Positions 1-7,997 of a DNA stretch of 64,000 bases are shown here, in pieces. The DNA comes from Endozoicomonas gorgoniicola (GTDB lineage Bacteria; Pseudomonadota; Gammaproteobacteria; Pseudomonadales; Endozoicomonadaceae). Both the position numbers and the translations under genes were made by a program. Within the stretch, counting starts at the first letter, position 1. Every line of letters starts with the position of its first letter. Below the pieces are notes generated by a model, which was given only the letters and a program-made list of their open reading frames with translations, made no database searches and was not told where the DNA came from. The DNA lies in NCBI RefSeq assembly GCF_025562715.2, contig NZ_JAPFCC010000001.1, positions 5,852,001-5,916,000 of the forward strand, in the 5' to 3' direction.

Positions 1-2142
1 GCCGGTCTGGAATTTATTGGCCACCAGCATGATCTGGTAATCGTCGGTATCGAACGCCTTACGCAACTCCCGACCTTTCAGACCGGGGTTCATGCCGTTC
101 TCGGTAAATTTCTGATCCAGCAAAGCGGTGCTGTCCGGATCATTAGGGTTAAACTCCACTTCGCCGGAGAAGGCCACCATCACCGCCACCGAGCTGTTGT
201 GCTCGCTCAGGTATTTATCAAACGCCAGCTTGTAGCGCACCGCCTCTTTGCGGGAACTGGTCACCACCATCGCCTTGGCCTGACCACCCAGCAGGTGCAT
301 CACATGGGTTTTGTAATGCTCAACAATCACCTTCACCTTCTGGGCGATGTTGTACTCATGGAGCCGCACCCAGCGGTTCAGTTTCACTTTGGCCTTTTTG
401 CTGTCCACCTCTTCATCGGCGGCTTCTATCTTCTGTGCCAGTTGATACGCCACCTGATAGTTGGTGTAGTTCTTCAGCACATCGAGAATAAACCCTTCCT
501 CAATGGCCTGACGCATGGTGTAAACGTGGAAGGCTTCCGGCAGGTTCTTTGCGGATGCCGGTTCTTCAGGCCTGGGACGACGACCAAACAATTCCAGCGT
601 CTTTGCCTTGGGCGTTGCCGTGAAAGCGTAGTAGTTTAGATTGCTACTGCCCTTACGAGCAGCAATGGTGTTATCCAGAATATCTTCAGACGACAGCGGT
701 TGATCATCCCCTTCACCCCCTTCCACCATCAACACTTCTTTCAACTGTCGTGCCGTCGAACCGGTCTGGGAGGAGTGGGCTTCGTCGGCAATCACCGCAT
801 AACGGCGCTCCTTCAGGCTGGTATTGTTTTCGATAGCCGCTAATACATAAGGGAAGGTTTGGATGGTGACAATAATAATCGGCTGGGCACTCTCAAGGGC
901 CGCTGCCAGCTTCTCGGACTTGGAGCCATCGCCTTCTTTGCGGTTGATTCTGCCTACCACACCGTCGGCGTGTTCAAACTGGTAGATGGTGTCCTGCAAC
1001 TGGTCATCAAGAACGGTTCGATCCGTAATGACAATGACGGAATGAAACTGCTTATTGCCTTCGTGGTCATACAGGGTGGATAACTGATGCGCTGTCCAGG
1101 CTATAGAGTTGGACTTACCCGAACCGGCACTGTGTTGAACCAGATATTTATTCCCCGTCCCTTCCGCTTTCGCTGCACCGATCAGCTTGTTCACCACATC
1201 CCACTGATGGTAACGGGGGAAGATCAGGGTTTCCTTTTTCGACTGGCGGCCTTCCCAGTTTTCCACCTCTTTGATTTCAAGATGCACAAACCGGGCAAGA
1301 ATATTCAGCAGGTTATCGGGCAACAGCACCTCGTTCCACAGGTACTCTGTCGCATAGTCATTGTCGTTTTCCGGCACATCATTGCCTGCGCCGCCTTCCA
1401 CCGTGCCTTTGTTAAACGGCAGAAAGAAGGTATCGCTGCCCGCCAGTCTGGTGGTCATATACACTTCGTACTGGCTCACGGCAAAATGCACCAGCGCACC
1501 CCGTTTGAAGGTCAGCAACGGCTCCGGCTTGCCGGTTTCCGGGTCTTTGGGCAGACGGGTCTTTTTATACTGGCGAATGGCGTTATCGACGGACTGTTTA
1601 AATTCCGACTTCAGCTCCAGCGTCGCCACCGGCAAACCGTTGATAAACAGCACCAGGTCAATACGCCATGCCCTGGCTTTTTTACCGGTTTCGGCTAAAT
1701 GCTCTGACGTGGCATAAGGACTGTAAACCAGCTCCGGCACAATACGACAACGGTTTTCTTTATAACGGGCCAACGTATCCGGATTCAGGTTATGTTCCGG
1801 CATAAACTGGCACAGGGAGAACCGGGCATTACGAATCTTCAGCCCATGGCGCAACACACCCAGGGTGCCATAACTGCGCAGTTCCTTGTCGATGGCGTTG
1901 GGGTTCGCCTTTTGCAGCTGCGTCACCAAGTGGCTGATAAAGTGCGCTTCCGAATCATTGGGGAACAGCTTGCAGAACTTTGTCCATTCCTTTGGCTGGG
2001 TGTCTTTTACGAAGGACAGTACATCAGCAGTGTATAAGGCGGTTTCCCGGTCGTACTGGTCAGACCTGCCCGGCAGCCAGTCGTTGGCCTGCATCCGGGC
2101 GATGAGTTCGTTCTGAAAGGTAGTTTCGGAGGTACTGTCCAT
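1..2142 (-). CDS. hsdR: Type I restriction enzyme, restriction (R) subunit, 3' end outside window
   Basis: This is the motor and nuclease subunit of a type I restriction-modification complex, which translocates DNA and cuts it when it meets unmodified sites. Translating the minus strand from the ATG at 2142 gives 714 uninterrupted codons to base 1, so the C-terminus is missing. A PD-(D/E)xK nuclease core is visible (IDLVLF followed by ELK, about residues 165-175). Helicase motifs follow: Walker A SAGSGKS near residue 337, DEAH at about 452, and TATPK (motif III) after it. It is the last visible gene of the hsd operon and lies 98 bases downstream of the HTH/nucleotidyltransferase gene. With hsdS broken, the complex probably cannot assemble unless another specificity subunit exists. 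The assignment is firm. Confidence 0.95.
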   Translation of the reverse strand, partial: MDSTSETTFQNELIARMQANDWLPGRSDQYDRETALYTADVLSFVKDTQPKEWTKFCKLFPNDSEAHFISHLVTQLQKANPNAIDKELRSYGTLGVLRHGLKIRNARFSLCQFMPEHNLNPDTLARYKENRCRIVPELVYSPYATSEHLAETGKKARAWRIDLVLFINGLPVATLELKSEFKQSVDNAIRQYKKTRLPKDPETGKPEPLLTFKRGALVHFAVSQYEVYMTTRLAGSDTFFLPFNKGTVEGGAGNDVPENDNDYATEYLWNEVLLPDNLLNILARFVHLEIKEVENWEGRQSKKETLIFPRYHQWDVVNKLIGAAKAEGTGNKYLVQHSAGSGKSNSIAWTAHQLSTLYDHEGNKQFHSVIVITDRTVLDDQLQDTIYQFEHADGVVGRINRKEGDGSKSEKLAAALESAQPIIIVTIQTFPYVLAAIENNTSLKERRYAVIADEAHSSQTGSTARQLKEVLMVEGGEGDDQPLSSEDILDNTIAARKGSSNLNYYAFTATPKAKTLELFGRRPRPEEPASAKNLPEAFHVYTMRQAIEEGFILDVLKNYTNYQVAYQLAQKIEAADEEVDSKKAKVKLNRWVRLHEYNIAQKVKVIVEHYKTHVMHLLGGQAKAMVVTSSRKEAVRYKLAFDKYLSEHNSSVAVMVAFSGEVEFNPNDPDSTALLDQKFTENGMNPGLKGRELRKAFDTDDYQIMLVANKFQTG

Positions 2143-2240
2143 AGTGACTGCTTGCCGGGGCGGTGAATAAATGGATTAGCTGATTTCAGGAAGTGATTTA
2201 ACCAGATTTAGCAGCTCGTGGGATAGTGCAATCAGTTCTT

Positions 2241-2861
2241 TTAATAGTCTTCACTCGTCGTTGGTGGTTCAGTTGTCAGCCACAGCTTGGGCTGCTTCAT
2301 CACCCGCGTGATAAAACTTTGCTGCTGATCTTTTCGTTGTTGGAACTCATCAGGACTAAGCAGGGTCGGGTTAATGGTTCGACCCAGTTGGCGTTCGGCA
2401 GGTTCCAGCTTTTCCATTACGCCGCCGTAACTCAGGTCATGGCCGACCAGCATGATGTCTACATCACTACCGGAATGTTCTTCCCCTTTGGCGACCGAGC
2501 CATAAATAAAAGCCAGCTCACACTGTTTTAAGATGGGTTCAAGGGCAGCTTTTATGACCGCTTGTATCCCAAAGGTTTTGCGGGTGATAGCTTTCAGCTC
2601 CTCGAAAATAGGGTTGTCAGCATTCGCCTGGTAGTGTTGCTGATTGCCCAGTTGATGATTAGTGAGCAAACCGGCTTCCGTCATTTTCTTTATTTCACGC
2701 ACCACGGTGCCTTTGCCCATACTGGCAAGGCGAACGATTTCATTCAGATAAAAAGAGGTATCCGGTTTCCCATACAGCACAGCCAGAAGGCGTTGCTGGG
2801 TTTTGGTAAACAGTACAGAGGCGATGGCAGACAAGTGGTGATCATCCTTGTTGAGTCCCAT
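2241..2861 (-). CDS. Winged-helix DNA-binding protein with MNT-type nucleotidyltransferase domain
   Basis: The protein has about 206 residues. The N-terminal half looks like a winged helix (LNEIVRLASMGKGTVVREIKKM region, followed by a wing). The C-terminal half carries the minimal nucleotidyltransferase signature GS..(10)..SDVDIML. The reading frame is open back to 3020, which would overlap hsdS. I chose the ATG at 2861 because the winged-helix homology begins just after it and because repeated operator-like sequences lie in front of it. It sits between hsdS and hsdR, where a transcriptional regulator of restriction would make sense. Proteins of this architecture occur in defence islands and can also be antitoxin-like; no HEPN partner is adjacent. 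Regulator of the operon is an inference. Confidence 0.75.
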   Translation of the reverse strand: MGLNKDDHHLSAIASVLFTKTQQRLLAVLYGKPDTSFYLNEIVRLASMGKGTVVREIKKMTEAGLLTNHQLGNQQHYQANADNPIFEELKAITRKTFGIQAVIKAALEPILKQCELAFIYGSVAKGEEHSGSDVDIMLVGHDLSYGGVMEKLEPAERQLGRTINPTLLSPDEFQQRKDQQQSFITRVMKQPKLWLTTEPPTTSEDY

Positions 2862-2936
2862 TTTAGGTACTATAGGTATCAAATTGGGACTTTTCAAGGT
2901 CTTAAATAAGGACTGATAAGTACCAGATTGGGACTT
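2851..2936 (-). promoter_or_regulatory. Repeated operator-like sequences before the HTH/MNT gene
   Basis: Two 21-base direct repeats occur at 2872-2892 and 2916-2936, identical at 18 of 21 positions and ending in ATTGGGACTT. They are spaced 44 bases apart, about four helical turns. A partial, similarly oriented copy (GTACCTAAAATGGGACT on the opposite strand) overlaps the proposed start codon at 2861. The layout suits autoregulation by the winged-helix protein, and possibly control of hsdR. Binding is inferred from the arrangement only. Confidence 0.5.
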
Positions 2937-2985
2937 CTGACGGGTCGACCCAATGAATTGTCTCCACACTGTAGAGACAATTTTC

Positions 2986-4030
2986 TCAAAGATATGAATC
3001 CACAGGGGCTTGCCAGTCACGCACGTCGATTTTGCCGGTGACGGCGGCTGAGATTAGGGCAGTGCGGCGTTCCTGCATTAGCAAGATGGCTCTCTCTGCC
3101 TCTCCAATTAGGTCATCCATCTTAGATGCTTTTAAGTCAATCAAATGAATGATTTTATCTTGCTCATCGAGCGGTGGAATAAGAATGTTGAATCTCGAAA
3201 TACCATCAACGGTAAATCTCGTCATGGCACCACCACTCAGTCGATTAAGCATTTCATCTTTAAATACAGAAGCATTCAAATGATGCTTTAAATACTCTGG
3301 GCGTAATCTACTTTTACGAGGACGAATTAGAGCAACGCTGGAAAGCAATGAAAATCTCTCTTCAAGGTCATTTACCATCGCAATGCCAGCCGTAGCGCCA
3401 TCTTTGATGTAAAGAACATCATTTTTTTTCACGGAGCAGCGTGAATATATTTCCTCATGATCTGATGACGAAATATATGAAATATTCGAAAAATCAAAAC
3501 CATTCTCTTTAATATTCTTTGCTGTAACGTATAGATAATCACCCTCTGGATAGCTTTCTGGGCTGTGATGAGTTCCATCAACTAACACTTCTACTTGATA
3601 TGAAAGCCTACCTGCTTCCCAATGAGCAGGCATTTCTGTTAACCACTCCACACCGGAATCCTTCATCGGCGCATTTGGGTTCAGCCCCTTGGTGACGGCA
3701 TGACTGATCACCGCCTGTCGTTTTTCCTGCAACAGCCGGATCAGGGATTGCTGCTCTTCGATCAGGGTGTCGATTTTAGTGGTTTCGTGGTCGAGGAAGT
3801 CAACAATAATTTTCTGTACACTAACTTCTGGCAATGAAAATACAAAGTTAAGAAACTGGGGCAGTCTCAGAGAGTCAACCGTTGATTTTGCATTACCCTC
3901 AAGAGCTACTTTGTAAAAATTGCTCGACAGGTAGTAATAAACGAATTTTCCTGTAACACTTTGGAAGTTATTAAGCATGTAAACACGCTGATGGTAATCA
4001 AACTTACCATTAAAATAATGATAAACCTTA
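2986..4030 (-). pseudogene. hsdS: hsdS 3' fragment (type I specificity subunit, C-terminal three quarters)
   Basis: This fragment encodes the end of the first target-recognition domain, the central conserved helix (region ending RLLQEKRQAVISHAVTKG), the whole second target-recognition domain (from SGVEWLTEMPAHW) and the C-terminal conserved helix (LMQERRTALISAAVTGKIDVRDW). The reading frame continues upstream of the first ATG (3978) through VYHYFNGKFDYHQRVYM, a segment normally internal to HsdS, right up to the IS630 boundary at 4030. The fragment is therefore the interrupted remainder of the gene whose 5' part lies beyond 6330. It might still be translated from 3978 as a half-subunit, but that is unproven. 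Confidence 0.93.
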
Positions 4031-4051
4031 AGTAGTTATAAATTAGCTATC

Positions 4052-5172
4052 CCTGAATTCGTATCATAAGTGCATAACCTCTGTAACCAGAGGATTGTTT
4101 CAGAACCTTTGAAGTGAATCAGAACTCAGGGGTATTCTGTAAAGCAACCAAACCATACAGAGGAAGCCAAGGATGGCCTATACACACCTGAGCTCTGAAG
4201 AGAGATATTATATCGAAACTGAACTCAAAAATGGGACTTCACAAAACAAAATTGCTAAAAAGCTTGGCCGTTCACAGCCTACCGTGTCGCGAGAAGTAAA
4301 CCGCAATAAAGGGCAAAGAGGGTACAGGCACCAACAGGCTAATCGCACAGCTCGGCAGCGGCACAAAGATAAGCCAAAAGCTATTAAGCTGACAGACGAC
4401 ATTAAACAACGTATTTCAAACGATATCCGTTCAGATTGGAGTCCTGAACAAGTGGCTGGAAGGCTTGAAAAGGACGGTGTAATCAAGCTGCATCATGAGA
4501 CGATTTATCAATTTGTAGCGGATGATAAACGGCGCGGAGGCTCGCTCTATAAGCACTTGAGGCACCAGAAAAAAACTTATCGAAAGCGATACGGTTCAGC
4601 TCATAACCGAACCGGTATACCAAATCGGGTTGGCATTGAAGAACGCCCCGAAGTGGTCAACAACAGAGAGCGAGTTGGTGACTGGGAAGCTGATACTGTA
4701 ATAGGTAAAAATCATAAAGGAGCCATCGCTACATTAGATGAACGAAAAACCAAGCTTCGCCTTGCTGTCCCTCTACCAGGCAAGAAGGCAAAAGCGGTTA
4801 AACAGGGAATAATTGACGTACTCAAGCCTCTGAAAAGGTTTGTAAAGACAATAACATACGACAATGGAAAGGAGTTTGTTCAGCATGAATCAATTGCCAA
4901 AGCTTTAAAATGTGACAGCTACTTTGCTGCCCCCTACCATTCTTGGGAAAGAGGCCAGAATGAGAATGCTAATGGTTTGCTAAGGCAGTATTTCCCCAAG
5001 TCGATGGAGCTTAATGGCGTGACAGAAAAAGATGTCATCATTGCAGTGGATAAGCTGAACAACAGGCCAAGAAAGTGCCTGGGCTACAAGACTCCTTATG
5101 AGGCATTTAAAGAGTCAACTGGAATAGATGCAAGAAAAGTCATGGGTTATGCACTTATGACTTGAATTCAGG
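4052..5172 (+). mobile_element. IS30-family insertion sequence nested in the left end of the IS630 element
   Basis: Terminal inverted repeats lie at 4052-4079 and 5145-5172. Each is 28 bases and begins CCTGAATTC, and they match at 25 positions. They are flanked by a 3-base direct repeat ATC (4049-4051 and 5173-5175), consistent with IS30 target duplication. The element is 1121 bp and holds one transposase gene, whose stop codon falls inside the right inverted repeat. Confidence 0.92.
4173..5165 (+). CDS. IS30-family transposase
   Basis: This 330-residue DDE transposase is complete. The N-terminal helix-turn-helix (YIETELKNGTSQNKIAKKLGRSQ) is typical of IS30 and binds the element ends. The catalytic core shows the DDE residues in context: the first Asp in GDWEADTVIG, the second in ITYDNGKEF, and the Glu in the NENANGLLRQYFPKS block. 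The C-terminus ends within the right inverted repeat. The frame is uninterrupted, so the enzyme may be active. Confidence 0.95.
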   Translation: MAYTHLSSEERYYIETELKNGTSQNKIAKKLGRSQPTVSREVNRNKGQRGYRHQQANRTARQRHKDKPKAIKLTDDIKQRISNDIRSDWSPEQVAGRLEKDGVIKLHHETIYQFVADDKRRGGSLYKHLRHQKKTYRKRYGSAHNRTGIPNRVGIEERPEVVNNRERVGDWEADTVIGKNHKGAIATLDERKTKLRLAVPLPGKKAKAVKQGIIDVLKPLKRFVKTITYDNGKEFVQHESIAKALKCDSYFAAPYHSWERGQNENANGLLRQYFPKSMELNGVTEKDVIIAVDKLNNRPRKCLGYKTPYEAFKESTGIDARKVMGYALMT

Positions 5173-5293
5173 ATCGAATATTTTTGACCGTCCGGTTACT
5201 AAAAATAGTTATTCCAATTCTACCGGCAGCGCTCAGTGTAGTGATTATACTCTAGCTATCACCAACAACACCTGCGTTACTGCTTCAACGAAA

Positions 5294-6322
5294 ATGAAAA
5301 CCGTTTTACCTATCACAGATGGGGCCATTAGAGAAACCCTGCAGATCGCCAGGAGTCATGGCCCAACACCCTATGTCAGAGAAAGAGCACACGCTGTACT
5401 GCTCAGCTCTCGTGGCTTTTCTATGGCTCAAATTGCCGATATCTTTGAGGTTCAGTACCAGACGGTATCACGCTGGCTTGATGACTGGGAGGATTATGGT
5501 ATTCGAGGGCTATACAAAACACACGACGGAGGGAAGAAACCTATTTACAATTCTGAAGAAGAACTGCGCATTAAAGAACTGGTGGCTAAGGAACCCCGCC
5601 GTATATCATATGTCCAATCCAAAATCGAAGAGGAAACAGGCAAATCCGCATCAAAGACGACAATAGGTAGAATAATAAAAAAGCTGGGGATGGTTTACAA
5701 AAGACTCCGTAAATCATGCAAGCATAAAAGAGATGAGGAGCAGTTTCAGCGTAGTAAGGCAGCATTGAAAGATGCTCAAGAAGCTGAAGATAAAGGTTTA
5801 ATTAATTTGTTCTATTTTGACGAGTCAGGGTTTAGTCAGGAGCCTTGCGTACCTTATGGCTGGCAGGAGAAAGGCAAACAGCTCCGTATACCTTCAGTAA
5901 AAAGTAAAAGAATCAATGTTCTGGGGTTTATGAACCGTTCCTGTGAACTGTTTTATTACCCTGTAATTGGATCAGTTGATAGCAAGACAGTCATTGATAT
6001 TTTCGACTATTTTGCCTATCAGATGACAGCTCCAGAGTACGGAGGAGATGATCGTTACACTGTGGTCATTATTGATAATGCCAGCATTCACACCAGTAAA
6101 GCGTTCCGAGCAAGAATTGATGACTGGATTCTTGAGAAAAAAATGATTGTTTTATTTCTCCCCACATACTCTCCCGAGCTCAACCTGATTGAGATTCTAT
6201 GGGATAAGGCTAAATATGAATGGATCGATATATTATCAATTGTGAATTTCAGAGGCTTTGAGAAAGAGGTAAAGCGAGTTTTTGATGGGGTCGGTCAGGA
6301 ATATATGATTTCGTATGCATGA
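5294..6322 (+). CDS. IS630-family transposase
   Basis: This is a transposase of about 342 residues. An N-terminal helix-turn-helix (SMAQIADIFEVQYQTVSRWL) is followed by a second winged-helix-like part and then the DDE core: Asp in FDESGFS, Asp in VIIDNASIHTS, and the closing Glu in YSPELNLIEILWDKAKYEW. The frame is open from 5162, but that start lies within the IS30 element. The ATG at 5294 (MKTVLP) begins at the usual family N-terminus. The stop codon overlaps the right terminal repeat. Nothing looks broken. The IS30 insertion separates this gene from its native left end. Confidence 0.93.
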   Translation: MKTVLPITDGAIRETLQIARSHGPTPYVRERAHAVLLSSRGFSMAQIADIFEVQYQTVSRWLDDWEDYGIRGLYKTHDGGKKPIYNSEEELRIKELVAKEPRRISYVQSKIEEETGKSASKTTIGRIIKKLGMVYKRLRKSCKHKRDEEQFQRSKAALKDAQEAEDKGLINLFYFDESGFSQEPCVPYGWQEKGKQLRIPSVKSKRINVLGFMNRSCELFYYPVIGSVDSKTVIDIFDYFAYQMTAPEYGGDDRYTVVIIDNASIHTSKAFRARIDDWILEKKMIVLFLPTYSPELNLIEILWDKAKYEWIDILSIVNFRGFEKEVKRVFDGVGQEYMISYA

Positions 6323-6329
6323 CTACTTA

Positions 6330-6604
6330 CCTACCCCAACTCCGTCACCCGCAGTTAGTACAGCTTCACAATCGGCACCTATAGAGTTAATTCTTTCCAC
6401 AGTTTGAGAGCGAACAAAAAAAGGATACTGCCCGTCTTCAACGGCATTGACTGTATCTTTTGTGCCAGTTTGCACAGAACACAGATACTTTAATTTTTTG
6501 GCATCCCAGTTAGAAGGAATCTTTCCCAGCCATTCAACCCCAGAGTCTTTATACTCCGGATAAGCCACATATCTACCTGCACTCAAGGCAGTTTCCACAC
6601 CCAT
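6330..6604 (-). pseudogene. hsdS: hsdS 5' fragment (type I specificity subunit N-terminus)
   Basis: The fragment starts at an ATG overlapping the stop of the upstream small gene (TGATG), behind a strong GGGAGGGG ribosome site. It encodes the first part of target-recognition domain 1, including the conserved SGVEWLGKIPSNWDAKKLKYL and the AGDGVGVGK block, and then runs into the IS630 end. Joining base 6330 to base 4030 gives GVGK-VYHYFNGKFDYHQRVY in one frame and a 439-residue protein, the normal HsdS size. As it stands, translation ends at a TAG formed by the element. Confidence 0.93.
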
Positions 6605-6945
6605 CACAACGCCCCTCCCAAACCCTTCTCAATCTCTTCAATACTGGGCAGTTGTACAATGGTATATTCCAACCATCCAAGCCCCCGCTGGAGGTCTTCG
6701 GGCAATAGGTTTACCCCCTGTGTATTTGACTCTAACCCCTGTGTATTTGGTTCCAACCCCTGTGTATTTGACCCAGGCTCAAGGCTTTCTGCTTCTGAAA
6801 TACTCAATTGGGCAACAAGCTGTTGCCCAAATTGCGAAACAGCTTGTTTCGCAAACTCAATCCTGAACAGTGTTTCCACGATCATCCACGAGCAGACAAA
6901 TTGCGCAACAGCCTGTTGCGTAAATTGAAGAGCACTTTTCCCCAT
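6604..6945 (-). CDS. Small repeat-rich protein in hsd operon, C-terminus copied from the DUF1016 gene
   Basis: The protein has about 113 residues and I do not recognise it as a family. Three features stand out. Its last 22 residues (QLPSIEEIEKGLGGAL with LPEDLQ before it) nearly duplicate the end of the upstream DUF1016 protein, and the DNA match covers about 43 bases. It contains three NTQG repeats of 7 residues (21-base repeats at 6715-6770). The N-terminal half is built around three DNA palindromes encoding QQAVAQ-like peptides. The start is an ATG sharing bases with the DUF1016 stop, so it is translationally coupled on both sides. It could be a hybrid left by a partial tandem duplication and may have no function of its own. 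Confidence 0.6.
   Translation of the reverse strand: MGKSALQFTQQAVAQFVCSWMIVETLFRIEFAKQAVSQFGQQLVAQLSISEAESLEPGSNTQGLEPNTQGLESNTQGVNLLPEDLQRGLGWLEYTIVQLPSIEEIEKGLGGAL
6715..6770 (-). repeat. Three 21-base tandem repeats
   Basis: The 14-base core CCCCTGTGTATTTG recurs at 6715, 6736 and 6757 with a 21-base period. It encodes repeated NTQG(L/V)E/N units in the small hsd-operon gene. The period of seven codons keeps the frame, so copy number could change without breaking the gene. Confidence 0.85.
6808..6923. repeat. Three related palindromes in the small hsd-operon gene
   Basis: Hairpin-forming palindromes lie at 6808-6830 (TTGGGCAACA, 3-base loop), 6832-6854 (TTGCGAAACA, 3-base loop) and 6901-6923 (TTGCGCAACAG, 1-base loop, one mismatch). 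They share the pattern TTGsGmAACA and belong to the same family as the palindrome at 7660-7686 in the neighbouring gene. The first two are separated by a single base. Confidence 0.85.
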
Positions 6946-7997
6946 CACAGCTCCCCTCCCAAACCTTTCTCAATCTCTTCAATACTGGGCAGTTGCGATT
7001 GCAAATCTTCCGGCAGTGATTGCGTCAGCTGGTATTCCGAAACCCCAATCGGTTTTTGAATGTCGCTTAAGGCATATTCCGCCACAACCTTGTCTTTGCT
7101 CTTGCACAGCAGAATGCCGACGGTGGGCGCATCCCCTTCTTTACGCAGTTGTTCGTCCACCGCTTTGATATAGAAATTCAGCTTGCCTGCGTGTTCCGGC
7201 TCGAACTCAACGGCTTTAAGCTCAATCACCACATAGCAATGAAGCCGGGTATGGTAAAAAAGAAGGTCAACGAAGAAATCCCTTTGCCCTACCTGCAAAT
7301 GTACTTGTTTACCCATGTAAGCAAAGCCTGCACCTAACTCCAGCAAAAACTGAGTGATATGCTCAATCAAGCCTTGTTCAAGCTCCCGCTCGTTATAATT
7401 TTGGGTCAGGGTAAGAAAGTCAAAGACATAAGGGTCTTTCAGAGTTTGTTGTGCAAGGTCAGACTGAACGGCTGGCAATGTTGCATCGAAATTACTGACG
7501 GCCTTACCTTCCCGCCGCCAGAGGCCGCTTTCGATCTGGTGTGTGAGAATGCTTCGGCTCCAGCCATATTCGATGGTGTTTCTTACGTAATACAGAGCTT
7601 CTGGTAAGCTTTGGCACTTACTGATGATTTGAAGGTTATGCCCCCAGGGAATCTGCATTAATTGGGCAACAGCCTGTTGCCCAATTGCTGGCTCCCCGGT
7701 GTAATACAGAAACCACTGCCGGATATATTTGAGGTTTCGTTCAGAAAACCCTTTAATTTCAGGAAATTCCGCCATCAAGTCCTTACTAAGCTGCTTCAGG
7801 AAACCATCGCCCCAGTTGGCTTCTGCCTGCCGACGAACAATGTCTTCCCCCAGTTCCCAGTAAAAAGCCAGCAATGTGGAATTGACCTGAATCGCTGCTT
7901 TGAGCTGAGTTTTCAGAACCTTTTGCTTAATGTCTTTCAGCCAGCTTTTGTATTCATTGTTCAGATTCAGATTAATGCTTTTCTTTGATTTGCTCAC
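6945..7997 (-). CDS. DUF1016/YhcG-type PD-(D/E)xK nuclease-like protein
   Basis: This 350-residue protein matches the YhcG/DUF1016 family. An N-terminal helical domain contains WELGEDIVRRQ and FSERNLKYIRQWF. The C-terminal PD-(D/E)xK fold contains DFFVDLLFYH and CYVVIELKA as the likely Asp and Glu-x-Lys catalytic elements. The family often lies in type I restriction operons and is thought to act in DNA cleavage or branched-DNA processing; its precise role here is unknown. The start overlaps the hsdM stop by 4 bases. An unusual palindrome-coded IGQQAVAQL segment precedes the conserved IPWGHN motif at about residues 104-113. Confidence 0.88.
   Translation of the reverse strand: MSKSKKSINLNLNNEYKSWLKDIKQKVLKTQLKAAIQVNSTLLAFYWELGEDIVRRQAEANWGDGFLKQLSKDLMAEFPEIKGFSERNLKYIRQWFLYYTGEPAIGQQAVAQLMQIPWGHNLQIISKCQSLPEALYYVRNTIEYGWSRSILTHQIESGLWRREGKAVSNFDATLPAVQSDLAQQTLKDPYVFDFLTLTQNYNERELEQGLIEHITQFLLELGAGFAYMGKQVHLQVGQRDFFVDLLFYHTRLHCYVVIELKAVEFEPEHAGKLNFYIKAVDEQLRKEGDAPTVGILLCKSKDKVVAEYALSDIQKPIGVSEYQLTQSLPEDLQSQLPSIEEIEKGLGGEL
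7660..7686. repeat. Perfect 13-bp palindrome inside the DUF1016 gene
   Basis: The arms AATTGGGCAACAG and CTGTTGCCCAATT flank a single C. The sequence is in frame and encodes the GQQAVAQL peptide. It is the longest member of the palindrome family shared with 6808-6923. Confidence 0.95.

Larger units (their letters stand above)
4031..6327 (+). mobile_element. IS630-family insertion sequence inserted in hsdS, itself carrying a nested IS30
   Basis: The element is bounded by TA dinucleotides at 4029-4030 and 6328-6329, the target duplication typical of IS630/Tc1-mariner elements. The ends begin AGTAGTTAT (left) and AGTAGTCAT (right, read inward), an imperfect inverted repeat. Without the nested IS30 and its 3-base duplication the element is about 1.17 kb, normal for IS630. 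The hsdS reading frame stops exactly at these borders, which fixes the ends with confidence. Confidence 0.9.

Noticed and set aside
1..2140. Several plus-strand open frames in the first 2 kb
   Set aside because: The minus strand encodes a continuous HsdR with all nuclease and helicase motifs, so the plus frames are shadows.
2862..3020. N-terminal extension of the HTH/MNT protein to 3020
   Set aside because: It overlaps hsdS and covers the paired direct repeats, and the winged-helix fold starts only after 2861.
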